A DNA stretch of 64,000 nucleotides. Source: Strobilurus pachycystidiatus (taxonomy: Eukaryota; Basidiomycota; Agaricomycetes; Agaricales; Physalacriaceae). Made by a program: the position numbers and the translations under genes. Position 1 is the stretch's first letter; every line of letters starts with the position of its first letter. Under the pieces are notes generated by a model. It worked only from the letters and a program-made list of their open reading frames with translations, did not search any database and was not told the origin of the DNA. Location: the NCBI GenBank assembly GCA_019915135.1, contig JAHLMK010000005.1:1798001-1862000 (forward strand), read 5' to 3'. This document shows, in pieces, positions 35,805 through 47,173 of this stretch.

Positions 35805-37972
35805 ATGGACAGGAAACGGCCTCTGGACGCCAGTGATGATGGCCCGTCGAGCAGCAAGAAAGCCAAAACGTTCGTGTCCGCTCTGTTACTATTCCGAATG
35901 CTGACAGTCATGTTGCCAGTGACGCTGTGAGTGCATTCCCGCCCGCCACCTTCCCCCAAGGTGATTATCCTCGTTTGGCATCAGTCTCTCATCATGTTTC
36001 TATGATTTCTCCATTGCAGAATGCGTCGGCTGGCTCTGGATCAGCACTTAGCGTAGGTCACCCTCCTCCAATGTGCTCTGAACTCGTGTTGATGACTCTT
36101 ATAGGCGCAGGAGGCGCTCATCAAACAAAAACGCGCCGAAATCGCTGCGAAAGTTGCTGCAATGAAGGGCGCAGGTGTCATTCCCGCCGTGAAACCGGCA
36201 GCAGCGCCCAAGCCGTCACCGGCCATGTCGACACCGGCTCTTTCGGACGATATTGCAAAGAAGATAGCAGAGGCCAAGCGTAAAGTGCAGAATGCCCACA
36301 ACAAGCTGACGTCGAAGGATAACCCGTATACGGTGCGCTCTTTCATACGACGATTCCAACACTTCTGACTGCTCTCCAGCTGGCCCAAGCCAAGAAGGGG
36401 GCGAAAGCACCCGAAACAGCACCGCAAGGTGTTGGCCTCAAGATGGCCGCTCACCCTCTCCTGCTTGACACGACGCCTGCTGCTCCTCAGTCGAAGAAGG
36501 ACCGCTACAAACCAATGCAGCCCAAGTTTGCTTCCATCAAAGCTAACACTCGCAATGCGCCTACACCACCCCCGGCACCCACTCCAATTCCTATAATGGA
36601 GGCTACGAATCCGTATACTTCGAAGGAACCAATTGAGGGCATAATTCCGAAGGAAAGAATTGGCCGCAACTTTAGATTTAACCCGAAGGGCAAATACGTC
36701 GCACTCGCGGACCAGGCACGAAAGGATGCTCAATTGGAGGCCCTGAAGCAGCGCATTGCTGACCAGGCCAGGAAGGCCGGTCTAGATAGCGATATGGGTA
36801 TTGAAAAGAACATCAAAGTACGTTCTATCTGATTGTCGTCTTCCGACTTCAACCAATGTGTCTATAGCGTCCACCGCCTCCAGACGCCGAGTGGTGGGAT
36901 GCGGCGCTACTGCCCAACAGCAATTACGACGACTTGGAACTCGGCATGAACAGGTTGAACATACATACCCAGGATTCACCTGTCACAATCTACATCCAGC
37001 ACCCTATCCCGATTCCTGCCCCGGGCGAGAAGAATAAAGTTCAATTGAAACCGATGATGCTGACGAGCAAGGAGCAGAAGAAGATGAGAAAGTTGCGACG
37101 TGCTGGGGAGTTGCAGGACAAGCGTGATCGTATTCGTATGGGTCTTCTACCTCCCGAGAAGCCTAAAGGTACTGTCTTTCTACGTTCACCTCCACATGGT
37201 TCAAAGACTGACCTTAACCCTGACAGTCCGGTTGGCTAACTTGATGAAGGTGCTTACGAGCGACGCAATCCAAGATCCTACGCGAGTCGAAGCCAAGGTT
37301 CGCAAGGAGGTTGCAAACCGCAAACGAGAGCACGACAAGATGAACGCGGAGCGTAAACTTACGGATGAACAACGTCGGGAAAAGGTCGAGAATAAGAAAA
37401 TCGACGAGGAGAAGAGGGGTATACATGGAGCCGTTTTCAAGTGTGTCCATTTCTTTGATTGATCTAGGAATCTATCTGACGATCCCTCTAGGATCAAATT
37501 CCTCACTGATCCGTCACATCAGTTCAAAGTGCGCAAGAATGCGGAGCAAATGAACCTAACTGGTGTCTGCATATTCAATCCTGGATTTAGCATGGTCTAC
37601 GTTGAAGGTGCACAGAAACACATGCGTCAGTACAAGCGATTGATGATGCATCGTATCGCGTGGACTGAGGCTTCTCGGCCCCGCGGCGGAGAGGACGTGG
37701 AGTTGGCTGAAGATGAGGACGGTAGTGCGCCCCCGGTTGCCAGCGTGACTGGAAGTGTCGAGCCGACCAAAGACGGCGCTGCCCCAGTCTCGTTGGAAGA
37801 CAACAAGTGCTGGCTAGTCTGGGAAGGTGACTTGAGGGAACGAGCCTTCAATTCGTTCAAGGCGAAGAGCTGCCCAACGGATCGTGCAGCGAAGGACCTG
37901 CTCGGCGAGAAGCTGAAGGGATATTGGGATCAAGCGAAGAACTGGAAAGGAGAGGAGGAGGAGCTGTTTTGA
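35805..37972 (+). CDS. PRP3: U4/U6 small nuclear ribonucleoprotein Prp3
   Basis: Spliceosomal U4/U6.U5 tri-snRNP protein that binds the U4/U6 duplex. Proposed exons 35805..35869, 35920..35926, 36020..36052, 36105..36332, 36380..36817, 36868..37168, 37227..37440, 37492..37972 (1767 nt, 588 residues). A Lys/Ala-rich N-terminal region (IKQKRAEIAAKVAAMKG) is followed by the PRP3 domain with NPYTSKEPIEGIIPKERIGR, the RPPPPDAEWWDA segment, PPEKPKVRLANLMKVL, then the C-terminal DUF1115 domain (HRIAWTEASR, KCWLVWEGDLRERAF). Prp3 runs to roughly 500-680 residues in other species. The 5' end is uncertain: either a 7-nt second exon is used or one longer intron 35874..36019, which gives nearly the same protein. 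Confidence 0.92.
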
Positions 37973-39007
37973 TTCTAGACGGCTCCCCGACTCCTTCGTG
38001 ACGTTTTCGCGTCGCATATCCTGGACGTATGTATACGTGGTTGTGAGACAATCTAATTATGATACAGCTCGCTTCAATGGCGTGTCTTCTTAGTGAAGGA
38101 GCGTGGGCTTGAGCGATTTGCGCCGTTGAGTTGAGTGATTACTTAACTCTGAAGAGATGTGATGAGTGCGATGCCCCAGCTTCTTCACTTCGCTCTTCGA
38201 TAGTCATGCAAGACGGAGCGAAAATTGTGTCTAGCTCTAGCTCTGTGTCCGCCACACCTTTCATATCGAACTACCGGCGTGCAAGTGGCGTTAAGCGGGA
38301 GACTTCATCTCATTTGCACAGTCGCCTTCCAACACAAAGATTCGACGCAGGTGTGGGCGAACGCGAACGGTCTTGGCTAGTATGTGATGCATTTCCTGGT
38401 GTCGTTGACCATCCCTTAATTGTGCCCTCATACTAGGACCGGCTAGCGGACAGTATGATTCGACTGATAGTACGTCTTCCTGCGTATCACTCACCTGCTC
38501 CTGATAACCTTGACGGTGGAAGCGCATGCGCAACAATGAGCCCAAAAATCGACCCATGAGGTCTGCGTTCGATGACTGGATCGAAGGACGGCCTGGAAGT
38601 GAGTGAAAGTCTTCCAGCCCGTTTCGCCCGAACACTCACATCCGCTTAGAGGTCAATTCGGACGATGAAGAAATGTAATTGACAATGTGTGCCTAATCCG
38701 AACACGCTTTGAATTGGACTGGGACAAAACCTGAGTTCAAATTTGCCGGCGGGAAGTGTGGCGATCTAGGCGATGTGGCGATCATGTGATGGCCCCTTCA
38801 AGATTTGCGTGCTGGCTCCTTAAAGATGGACTGAAACTCGAAAGGAGCCATCCCACTTTCCCATCTTCCCTGATCTTTTACCACCATCACGTTCAACTTG
38901 AGCAGGCTCCTTTGAACTTTTCCACTCTCTTCCACTCTAAAGCTTGACGCTACCCACTTTATCATCTACACACTGAGTCGTATCACCTTTCTCTCACTTC
39001 ATTTGAA
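37973..39007. other. Intergenic between PRP3 and kinase 2
   Basis: About 1 kb. A possible two-exon minus-strand frame at about 38310-38580 has no recognised motif and I do not call it. The last 150 bp, from about 38875, resemble the region upstream of kinase 1 (TTACCACCAT.CAC and GAGCAGG words), so the kinase duplication included promoter sequence. Confidence 0.5.
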
Positions 39008-40272
39008 ATGCCCACCCGCAGCGCCGCCATCAATCTGTCTGGACAGACTCTCCGCGCGGGTACCCTCAGGATTGGTGGGACTTTGGGGCAAGGAGCCTAT
39101 GGCAAAGTCTACAAGGGCATAGATGCCACGCGTGGCTCCAAAGGTTTTGTCGCCGTGAAGTGTATTCGTACGGCTATCCCAGGATCAACGTCCGCGACGC
39201 ATCAAGACCGCGAAGTTGAGCTTCATCAGAAGCTGTCGGGAGGAGAGAACGTTGTCGAGGTGCATGATGTATTCCACGAATTGGGCTTCACCGTCATGGT
39301 GATGGACCGGTGCGAAGGGGGCAATCTCGCTGATTTGATTGTGAAAGGGGTCTTCATGAACGCTGATGTTTATCTTTGCAGCTCATTGTTGCAGATCATC
39401 GAGGGAGTACAGTATTGTCATCAACAGGGAGTCTTTCACCGCGACCTCAAGCCCGAGAACATTCTGTGTAACAAGGACCAAACTCGATTCTATTTAGCAG
39501 ATTTTGGGCTGGCCACCTCCAGTCGGGCCTCGATGGAGCTTTTTTGTGGTACCCCGGAATACATGGCCCCTGGTACGTTGTCTTTCCTTCAGTCGGATCC
39601 GTTACTCATCGTTGCACAGAATGTTTGAACGAGTTTGGGACGGTTTTTGCCTACTCAACGATTTTGAGCGATGTATGGTCCCTCGGGGTGGTAATGTTCA
39701 ACATGCTGACCATGAGGTCGCCCTGGAGGAGGGCCTCCCCGAGGGATGACCTCTTTGAACGGTACCTCCAGGATGAGGATCACCTACTCAAGTCTTGTAA
39801 GATCACCACAGAAGTGCACGATGTCGTTAAGGGTATTCTCTCCGTCGATCCTTTTGAACGCACTTCACTCCTCGGTATCCGCTCGGCAATTACCACTATT
39901 GACAGTTTTTTTCCCAGACCCCCTTCGCCCGAGCTCCCATCTGTCCCTCTGGTTCTCGAGCTTTCTTCAGACAACTCACCAAGTCACTCAACGTCTGGGG
40001 AAGATCGGACAGACTCAGCCGGAGCTAGCGAGTCGTCGGGTACGTCTGAACGGTCCTCTGCTGGTGTGACTCATCTGCAGATTCGTCTGCCGTGCGAGGC
40101 GCGTGTCCGACCTAGTCGAGTATGTCCGGGGCCAGGCCATCTTCAAGTTTCGATACCTCCAACTTCTCCGCTCAGACCCCTCCATCTACAAGCGACTCTA
40201 CAAGAACCGCCGCGTGCATTCATGAAAGGTATCGTTCGCTACCTCGGGAGCTTCTGGCCGGTCCAGGGCTGA
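39008..40272 (+). CDS. Ser/Thr protein kinase, copy 2 of a duplicated pair
   Basis: Two exons 39008..39572 and 39620..40272 (1218 nt, 405 residues). Exon 1 is 565 nt, exactly as in the first copy, and the intron falls in the same codon of the APE motif. Core residues share numbering with copy 1: Lys51 in VAVKC, Asp146 in HRDLKPEN, DFG at 165, and here a canonical APE. The glycine loop is LGQGAYGKVY. The C-terminal tail is Ser/Pro-rich and ends with a short basic-hydrophobic region (GIVRYLGSFWPVQG) with no counterpart in copy 1. All catalytic residues are intact, so both copies should be active. Cytosolic or nuclear signalling kinase, substrate unknown. Confidence 0.9.
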
Positions 40273-41396
40273 TCATGGTGTGTCGTGCATCATTTTGTTC
40301 CTTCTCGGAATTTCCTCTGCATCGCTTTTGGATTCTACTTTCTCTATCTCCTCGCTTTCTTCTGCTGTATTTCTTTCCTTTTTCCTGATATGTGCTGTTT
40401 GTTCTATCACTATCTTTTCTTTTTTCCCTCCTTGCTCTCGTTTCTCTCTCGTTTCTCTCTCTCGTTTCCCCCTCTCGTTTCTCTTTCTCTCGTTTCTCTT
40501 TCTCTCTTTCTGTCCCTCTCTGTCTTTTCTTTTTACGCGCGCTGTAATTCTATGTATAACGCCTTCCTTTTCCTTTCCACTTCGATTGTTATTCTTCCCT
40601 CCGAGTCCTGCTGTACTTTCATGTATGGCACTTTCCGCATCTCCCTGTCTCATTCTGTTCTTCCCGCTTCTTCCGATGTATCTCTATGTATATTTGTCAG
40701 TCTTCTTGCTGTATTTCATGTATCGTCACCTCTGTTCTGTCTTGGGCGCTCGCCTGCTCTGCGGTAAGTCGGTCGCAGTCTCGTCTTTCTTTTTTTCACT
40801 TACACGGAAGTCCCAGAACTCATGATCTATTGGATGTCAGGTTCTAGTCGACATACACAGACGAAGCAAATCTGGTAAGTATCCCTTGTACCCGCGTTTT
40901 GGCAACTCCTCAATCTTCCACCAGCAAATCTCGATTCACAGGCATCATATCGATCGGAAAGGAAGCTTTCTTCGTTTGTACACCAGTCAGTCTCACTTCT
41001 CGCCCTCCTCTCTGCCTCCCTCATGACCATGCAGACCTGAACGTTAATCGCTGGAAAAGGACTGAAAGCCAAACGAAAGAGATGGTCATCGTGCTGGAAC
41101 ATGACACGGGCGCTGGGAGGCAAGAATTAACACTCGCCGCCAATTGACTTAACGAAGGAAACGATTAGAGGTACCAGAGAGAACGATAGTATCAAGGCGC
41201 AGAGAATTGAAATGCAAGCAATATCATCAGATATGTGGTCTCCGCGCGCCCTATATATTCGAAGATGGACGAAAGCCACCAGTAGAAGTAGAATTTATGT
41301 ATAGATAACCATAGGTAGAGTAGTATACACTCGTACAGTATGTTGTCGCAGCGTTAGACGCAATATGTACTACCAGAAACCACTTGGCGCAAAAAA
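40273..41396. other. Pyrimidine-rich spacer downstream of kinase 2
   Basis: The first 400 bp are strongly C/T-rich, with repeated TTTCTCTCTCG units at about 40430-40510, and share the words GCGCGCTGTAATTCTATG and ATGTATCTCTATGT with the region after kinase 1. The long frames on both strands here come from low complexity. From 40820 on it is ordinary sequence holding the 3' end of the SANT gene at the right. Confidence 0.6.
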
Positions 41397-42284
41397 TCAA
41401 GTCAATCCAAAACGCTTCAATTTGGCAAAGTACTTTTGAACGCGACTCGCCACTTGACGGGGTGTACGTTTGCCCTGCATCGCCACCGAGATCTTTTTCC
41501 ACCTGTTCTTCTCTCCGTCCGGATACTCCTCGAGTAGACGTTCCAGGAGATGCTGCTCCGACTCGGACCACGCCTGTTTAAACGTCTCTGGGCGTGGTTT
41601 GGACGACGTGGGTATAGTTTTCGTCGCATGTGAGACTGTGGCAGGGAAGTCGGAGGTGGGAGATGGGGCCGGTGATGTGTCGCGTTTTCTTTTCTTTTGT
41701 TTCGCTTTCGTTTTGGGCTTCGGCTTGGATTCTGATTCTGGTTCCATATGAATATCTGGTGAAGGAGATGGTGCGGCAGTTGGTAGGAGTGGTGGAATAA
41801 GCGGGGTCGGCTCGCCATCGTCGATGTCGATGTCGACATCTGCTGCCTCTCCAGCCATGTCTTGCACGAGATACGTGACGACACTGCGTCCCTCTCCGTC
41901 CGCCCTTCGTTGCGTCTCCTTCTTTGGAAGCAATGGGGGTGGATCCCATTCCAAGTCCCATTGCTCGAAGAGTGGATTCAGAAGCAGCTTCTTCGCATCG
42001 TTCACCAGCGTCGAGAGTGGGCGCGGACCAGTTGTATATCTTTGGGATCGGTGCGGAAAAGCGAATAGTGGGGCAATGTCGCACTCGCGAAAGGGCGCCC
42101 AGTCCCAAGTGATTTCAGCCGGACCATCGGGGAGGCGGCTGATATCAACAGAATGGGTTTGAATGAGGAGCGGATTGTCGCGTAAGGCGTGCAGTGTCTG
42201 TATATCAGCTTGCGTTCGAGCAAGAAGGGCCTTCTGATTGGCTATCCAGGCATCAAGGGCGAATAATGCATCGTCATGGTTCAT
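41397..42284 (-). CDS. SANT/Myb-domain protein, ZZZ3-like
   Basis: Single-exon gene, 295 residues. The SANT/Myb three-helix unit sits at the C-terminus (about residues 236-293): QAWSESEQHLLERLLEEYP, RWKKISVAMQGKRT, VASRVQKYFAKLKRFGL. The arrangement and the long middle region between N-terminal domain and SANT resemble metazoan ZZZ3, an ATAC-complex subunit, but no ZZ finger is present. The N-terminal part (LDAWIANQKALLARTQADI) forms a coiled-coil-like helix, and a Lys/Arg-rich stretch (KPKTKAKQKKRKRD) is a likely nuclear signal. Probably a chromatin or transcription factor. It is divergent from the Axl2-like gene with only 187 bp between starts, so they share a promoter region. Confidence 0.8.
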   Translation of the reverse strand: MNHDDALFALDAWIANQKALLARTQADIQTLHALRDNPLLIQTHSVDISRLPDGPAEITWDWAPFRECDIAPLFAFPHRSQRYTTGPRPLSTLVNDAKKLLLNPLFEQWDLEWDPPPLLPKKETQRRADGEGRSVVTYLVQDMAGEAADVDIDIDDGEPTPLIPPLLPTAAPSPSPDIHMEPESESKPKPKTKAKQKKRKRDTSPAPSPTSDFPATVSHATKTIPTSSKPRPETFKQAWSESEQHLLERLLEEYPDGEKNRWKKISVAMQGKRTPRQVASRVQKYFAKLKRFGLT

Positions 42285-42471
42285 GGCAGGGCGTGCCCGG
42301 CGGAGGGTGTGTTCCCAAGGGGATGAAGCTGATGAAGTGAGCGCAGAAAGTACACGGCAGCTGCCGAGATAGGCTGATCATTTGATAATTGATCGCACTG
42401 ATCCGCTCTTGTCCCGAACCGTCAGCACTGACCCACACCGTCCGCTCACTTTGGCGGCCTCGTCACCTGCA

Positions 42472-45242
42472 ATGACGCGCCCGCTCTTCCCCATTTCTAC
42501 CATAGTCTTTCTTTTCCATATTTTCCTGTCGGCGGTTCCCATTCTCGCGTCTGGCGTGACCGTTTTGACACAACTAGACAACCAACTTCCCCCCGTTGCT
42601 CGCGTCGGTCAGCCCTATTCCTGGACTATCTCAAAGAGCACATTCGGCGGTTGCAAGGAGCTTGAATATACCGCCTCCGATCTTCCCGCCTGGTTGATCT
42701 TCGACTCCTCTAGCAGCACTTTGTATGGCACGCCGCAAGCATCTGACCAAGGCGATGCGGACGTCACGATAACCGCCCATGGATGCGACTCTTCCAAATC
42801 CTCCTGGTGCAGCATTCCAGTCACATCCAACACCCCGCCCACCTTGAACACTCCAGTGTCCGCACAGTTCTATGCCTCAAATCCGTCCCTCTCGTCCGTG
42901 TTTGTTGTAGGAAACAAATCCGTTCTGTCGTCCTCCAGTCCGACATTACGCATCCCGCCGAAATGGTCGTATAGCATTGGTTTCCAAGGCGATACTTACA
43001 CTGGCGCCAATTTCTATCGTGTTCTCCAAGCCGATGGCACTGAACTTCCGTTCTGGATGAAGTACAACCCAGACGAGTTGACTCTCGAAGGAGTCACGCC
43101 CCATGAAGACGCTATATCTACCCCCTCCTACTTTCATCTCCTCCTGCACGCTTCAGACATCAAAGGTGCTACCGCTGCTACTCAATCTTTCGATATCATC
43201 GTAGCTTCTCATGATGTCTCTATGAGCCAACCATTTCTTCCGACTATGAATATGACCGCAGGCTCTCCATTCGACTTTTCCCTTAATTCTGCCGCGGATT
43301 TCTCCGGTATCTTGGTTGATGAGAAAGCCGTCCAACCAGAGGACCTTACCGACTTGATCGTGGACACGACAGGATATTCATGGATGTCGTACGACCGGAA
43401 AACTCGCCACCTCACAGGCTCTGCTCCCGATGAAGTTACCGGGTCTCCCGTATTGCCCGTGCAAATTGATACCTGCAATCAATCAATCCATACGACCCTC
43501 TCTATTGCCCTTGTCCCTTCCTGTTTCTCCGCAGAGATTCTTCCCCCCATAGCTCTTGGCGATGATGGGCATGTCCAAGTCGATTTCAAGTCCTTCTTCT
43601 CCAACACTACCTTGACGCGTCCTGGTGAAGTCGATCTTGCCACGTCTTACGATCCTAGAGAAGCTGGCGATGCCCTCCAATTCGATCCACAAGCGGCTCT
43701 CCTAACTGGCGATATACCGAGGACCTTTTCTACAAAATCTATCAATGTCACTATCACCGCCTATTCGAACATCACCCACACTACCTCTCATGCAAGTCTA
43801 TCGATTACGTTCTCTCCTTCTGATTTCAAGCACGAGGATATCGGACCTCATCATGGACCGCTCTCCAAGAAGGCCCATAAAAAGTTGATCCTCGGCTTAA
43901 GCATCGCATTTGGTGTTATTGGTGGAGTTATCGCGCTGGGCGTTTGTCTGGCACTTTTCAGACGTTGCGCGCGACTCGATGATACGGCTCTAGGGGGGGA
44001 AGAGGCTCAGCAAGGCTGGTCTGACAAAGACAGAAAATGGTACGGCCTACAGAAGAATCTCGATGATGTCGAAAAGGTGCCCTATCTTGTGCCCAACTGC
44101 TTGACTTAGCTGACGTCTTCGACCAGTCACCTCTGCCCCAATCCCCAGGGCCTCAAGGCACCAAGAAAGAGCCTTATATCGGTCTGGGCCTTCGGAGGGT
44201 TATAGAACGCACTCACTCGGACCTTCCTTCGAACGCAAGCAGCAAATTGCAAAGTCCCGGGTTTATGAGCAAAAGAGAATTCATGGGAAGAATCAGGGAG
44301 ACCGTCAGGAACGTCAGCGACAAGTACAGTGCACGGGGACGTCGACCACTCATCTTGAATCGTCCTGTTATCGGAAAGCCCATCCTCATCACCAGCGTCA
44401 CTGCACCAACCGATAGGCAATCCCCGGACTCTGTTGCTGATCCGTTCTCGGACCCTCATATCAGTTCAGATCCTCCTTCGTGTCGACCTCCTGCCAATGT
44501 TCACTTCGCTGATGGTGGGTCTGCGAGGGATTCTATGGCTTCAGTGAACATGCATGCCGCTGAAGCCGTGGTGCATACAGCGTCGAGGGCTAGCGTTCGC
44601 AGTGCCATGTCGATGGCTTCGGATATTTCACCTTCTGCCCGGCCACGCCTGGTTCCCTTCACGAGCGCCACACGAGTTCCTGTTCCGAACATGTCGGTTT
44701 CTTCCGCTGATGGATCTCCAGACAGTAGCATGGACCATTCCCAGCGAATTGTCAGTCAAACTGCTCTCGTGGACGGTGTTCGTAAAAGTGCCAGCGGAGA
44801 CGAGCTAAGCATGGGGATTCACTACGTACGTGCGCTGGGCGCAGACCATCACGTTGGTACCACGACATCGACTTTGACGGTATCGACGAATGTGCGATCT
44901 TCTTTCTCTTCTTTGGAGTCGTCGCATCATGGGGACAGTGATGCTGGCATGGAAATTGTGAAGATGGTCGCAAGGGCTGGGGAACGATTCAAATTCCGCG
45001 TGGCTGTCGAGCCTCCTTCTCCCGTCTCAACAAGCAGTTCAATCAGACGACTCCAAGCGAGGCTTATGTCTGGTGATCCCCTTCCGAGGTTCTTGCATGC
45101 AGATCTACATGGGCGGAAGAATGTGGGCGCCGTGGAGTTCTATGGTGTTCCGAGTTCTGGTGATATCGGCGAGCTGGACGTCGGTGTCTTCGAAGGCGCT
45201 GTCTGTGTCGGCCGCGTTTATCTAGAAGTGATTGGTCGGTGA
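42472..45242 (+). CDS. Axl2-like membrane protein with cadherin-fold ectodomain
   Basis: Two exons 42472..44076 and 44127..45242 (2721 nt, 906 residues). The signal peptide is followed by dystroglycan-type cadherin-like repeats: PPVARVGQPYSWTIS, LPAWLIFDSSSSTLYGTP and FWMKYNPDELTLEGVTP are the classic repeat pattern, seen about four times. One membrane helix lies at about residues 468-492 (LILGLSIAFGVIGGVIALGV) after a short Lys/His stretch. The cytoplasmic tail is about 410 residues, Ser/Pro-rich. This is the layout of yeast Axl2/Bud10, the axial bud-site selection receptor, and of filamentous-fungal relatives acting in polarity and septation. Start was set at the second ATG because it begins directly before the signal peptide; an upstream in-frame ATG at 42382 exists. 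Confidence 0.87.
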
Positions 45243-46628
45243 TCCTTCTATGGACTTTTTTCTCTCTACTGTACTACCATTATCGTCAATTCATCCCCTG
45301 TATCTCTTACATATGTAGACTATCCTCGGTTTGTCACAGAAGACTACCTCTCTATAAGTACTTTATTACTATACCCTTATCCACAGCTAGAGTAATTGGC
45401 TCCGTGTATCATCTTCTATGTTCATCCACCGCCGCACGAATGATATGGAAGTCTTAGCTTCGGACACCCTGTGCGCAGACACATATCCGTTGCTAGCGCA
45501 CTGAACTGGACTGTGCATATGATAATCGGTAAGACGACGGACCAGTTGTGCGAAGTCTCATCACGTAGAACGCATGGAGTGGTGGACAAGATCTTCCGCG
45601 TATTGTGGATTATGATAGGAAGAAGCAGGAGGAGCACATGAAAGCAGCGCTATCCGCTTCAGTTCTAAAGCTAAGCTAGTATATGCGAATGTGGCGCCTG
45701 AAAGACGCAATGTGAGGCCTGAAAAGAAATCTGTCCAAAAGAAGTGAAAATCTATTAACTTGAGTGCTGAGAACAACAGTTCGTTCCAGTATGTCCAAGG
45801 GGAAGAACGAATGGAGTACGCCATCATGGACGCGTCGCGTACATTCACTTGATCGTAAGTGGGGTGCGAACGTGTCAGAGTAATAGCATCGGACATAATC
45901 CTATAGGACCGTTCCCAGCAGGAATGAAAGGAAGCATCGAAGTCAGACATTGACTCACTTGAATGAAGGAGCAGGTGAAGGAGTATGAGGGCCACGGCCA
46001 AGACACATGGCCCTCCAAACGTGTGTATTTGGGCTGCCAGCCACATGAGAGGTGATGGCATACACGAGGAAAGCATGGTATCTATACATAACGCGCGGGC
46101 TAGCGGCTGTTAGTCATGCGAGGGAATCGATAATTAGATCACGACGTCGACAGATTGAATAGGAACAAGCTCTTGCAGTACGTGGAGGGTGGAAGTCGCG
46201 AAAGAGGACACCTAGAAGCATCGAGACACGAAACCCCAAGCGGAGTGTGCAGGCATGGCCAGAGATGTCCGACAACACACGAACGCGTGCTTGGCGTTCA
46301 TTCGCATTCATTTACCTACAGAACACACCCCATTAGCCAGCCGTTAGCCAAAGCCTATGTAATCCCAGGGTACTCCGACAGATGTTGGGACGTGTAAGCA
46401 CCGTAATACAGTGTAATGAACGGTTTGCCGCGCTTGAGTGCCATGTGCATGCCGGACGGTGGGGGCAAGACCACAGCGAGACGCCACGTGCTGTATTTAG
46501 ACCTGCCATTCAACCACGATCATCGTTCCCATATTTTTCCATCCCCGCCCGTCAGTATCCCCAGTAATTCCCCATCTTTCTCTATATAACAGCCGTGGAT
46601 CTCACCTGCATCTTCCAGATCTCGTGCA
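45243..46628. other. Intergenic, nothing supported
   Basis: About 1.4 kb. A 171-residue minus-strand frame at 45561-46076 contains one hydrophobic stretch (PCVLAVALILLHLLL) and a consensus donor, but splicing it leads to an early stop. The last 100 bp are the promoter of the LC8 gene. Confidence 0.45.
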
Positions 46629-47028
46629 ATGGCAGAGAAAGCAGACGCGCCCACATCCTCATCCACCGAAACGGGTTCGGCGCCCCGCGCGGCCGACGGC
46701 GCACCCGTGCCAAAGGCGACGATAAAGAATGTCGACATGAGTGAGGAGATGCAGCAGGAGAGCGTCGACATCGCGTCCGCCGCGCTGGAGAAGTTCAACA
46801 TCGAGAAGGACATTGCGGCCCACATCAAGAAGGAATTTGACCGAAAGCACGGGCCAACATGGCACGTCGTCGTGGGCAAGAACTTTGGGAGCTACGTGAC
46901 ACATGGTGCGTGCCGGCCCTGCGTTAAGAGCGGCCCCGACACTCAACTAATCGCCACAATCGACAGAAACGAAACATTTCATCTACTTTTACGTCGGCTC
47001 GCTTGCCATCCTCATCTGGAAGTCATAG
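46629..47028 (+). CDS. Dynein light chain LC8
   Basis: Two exons 46629..46905 and 46967..47028 (339 nt, 112 residues). After a disordered 25-residue N-terminus the protein follows the very conserved LC8 fold: [56 protein letters not shown] and the final strand [16 protein letters not shown]8 dimers bind the dynein intermediate chain and many other partners and act as a dimerisation hub. The intron sits near the 3' end inside the THE codon. Head-to-tail with DcpS, 145 bp apart. Confidence 0.95.
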
Positions 47029-47173
47029 GCGCTGTAGGGCGCGGTGAAGAGCGGTAGTCGAAGGAGAGAATACGTTACCATCCAACTTATACGACTCTAC
47101 GCAGTACATGTTCCATTTCTCTCAACTGTTTTCTTGCTGTTCTGCTGGCTTGACATTGTGACCAGTGACCACC

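Noticed and set aside
38291..38635. Possible two-exon minus-strand gene between PRP3 and kinase 2
   Set aside because: Splice sites look acceptable but the product is short, has no clear start context and no motif.
40280..40825. 181- and 160-residue plus-strand and 126-residue minus-strand frames after kinase 2
   Set aside because: Low-complexity C/T-rich sequence gives Ser/Leu/Phe-only or Lys/Glu/Arg-only translations; artefacts.
45561..46076. 171-residue minus-strand frame with one hydrophobic segment
   Set aside because: No family motif; removing the evident intron introduces an early stop.
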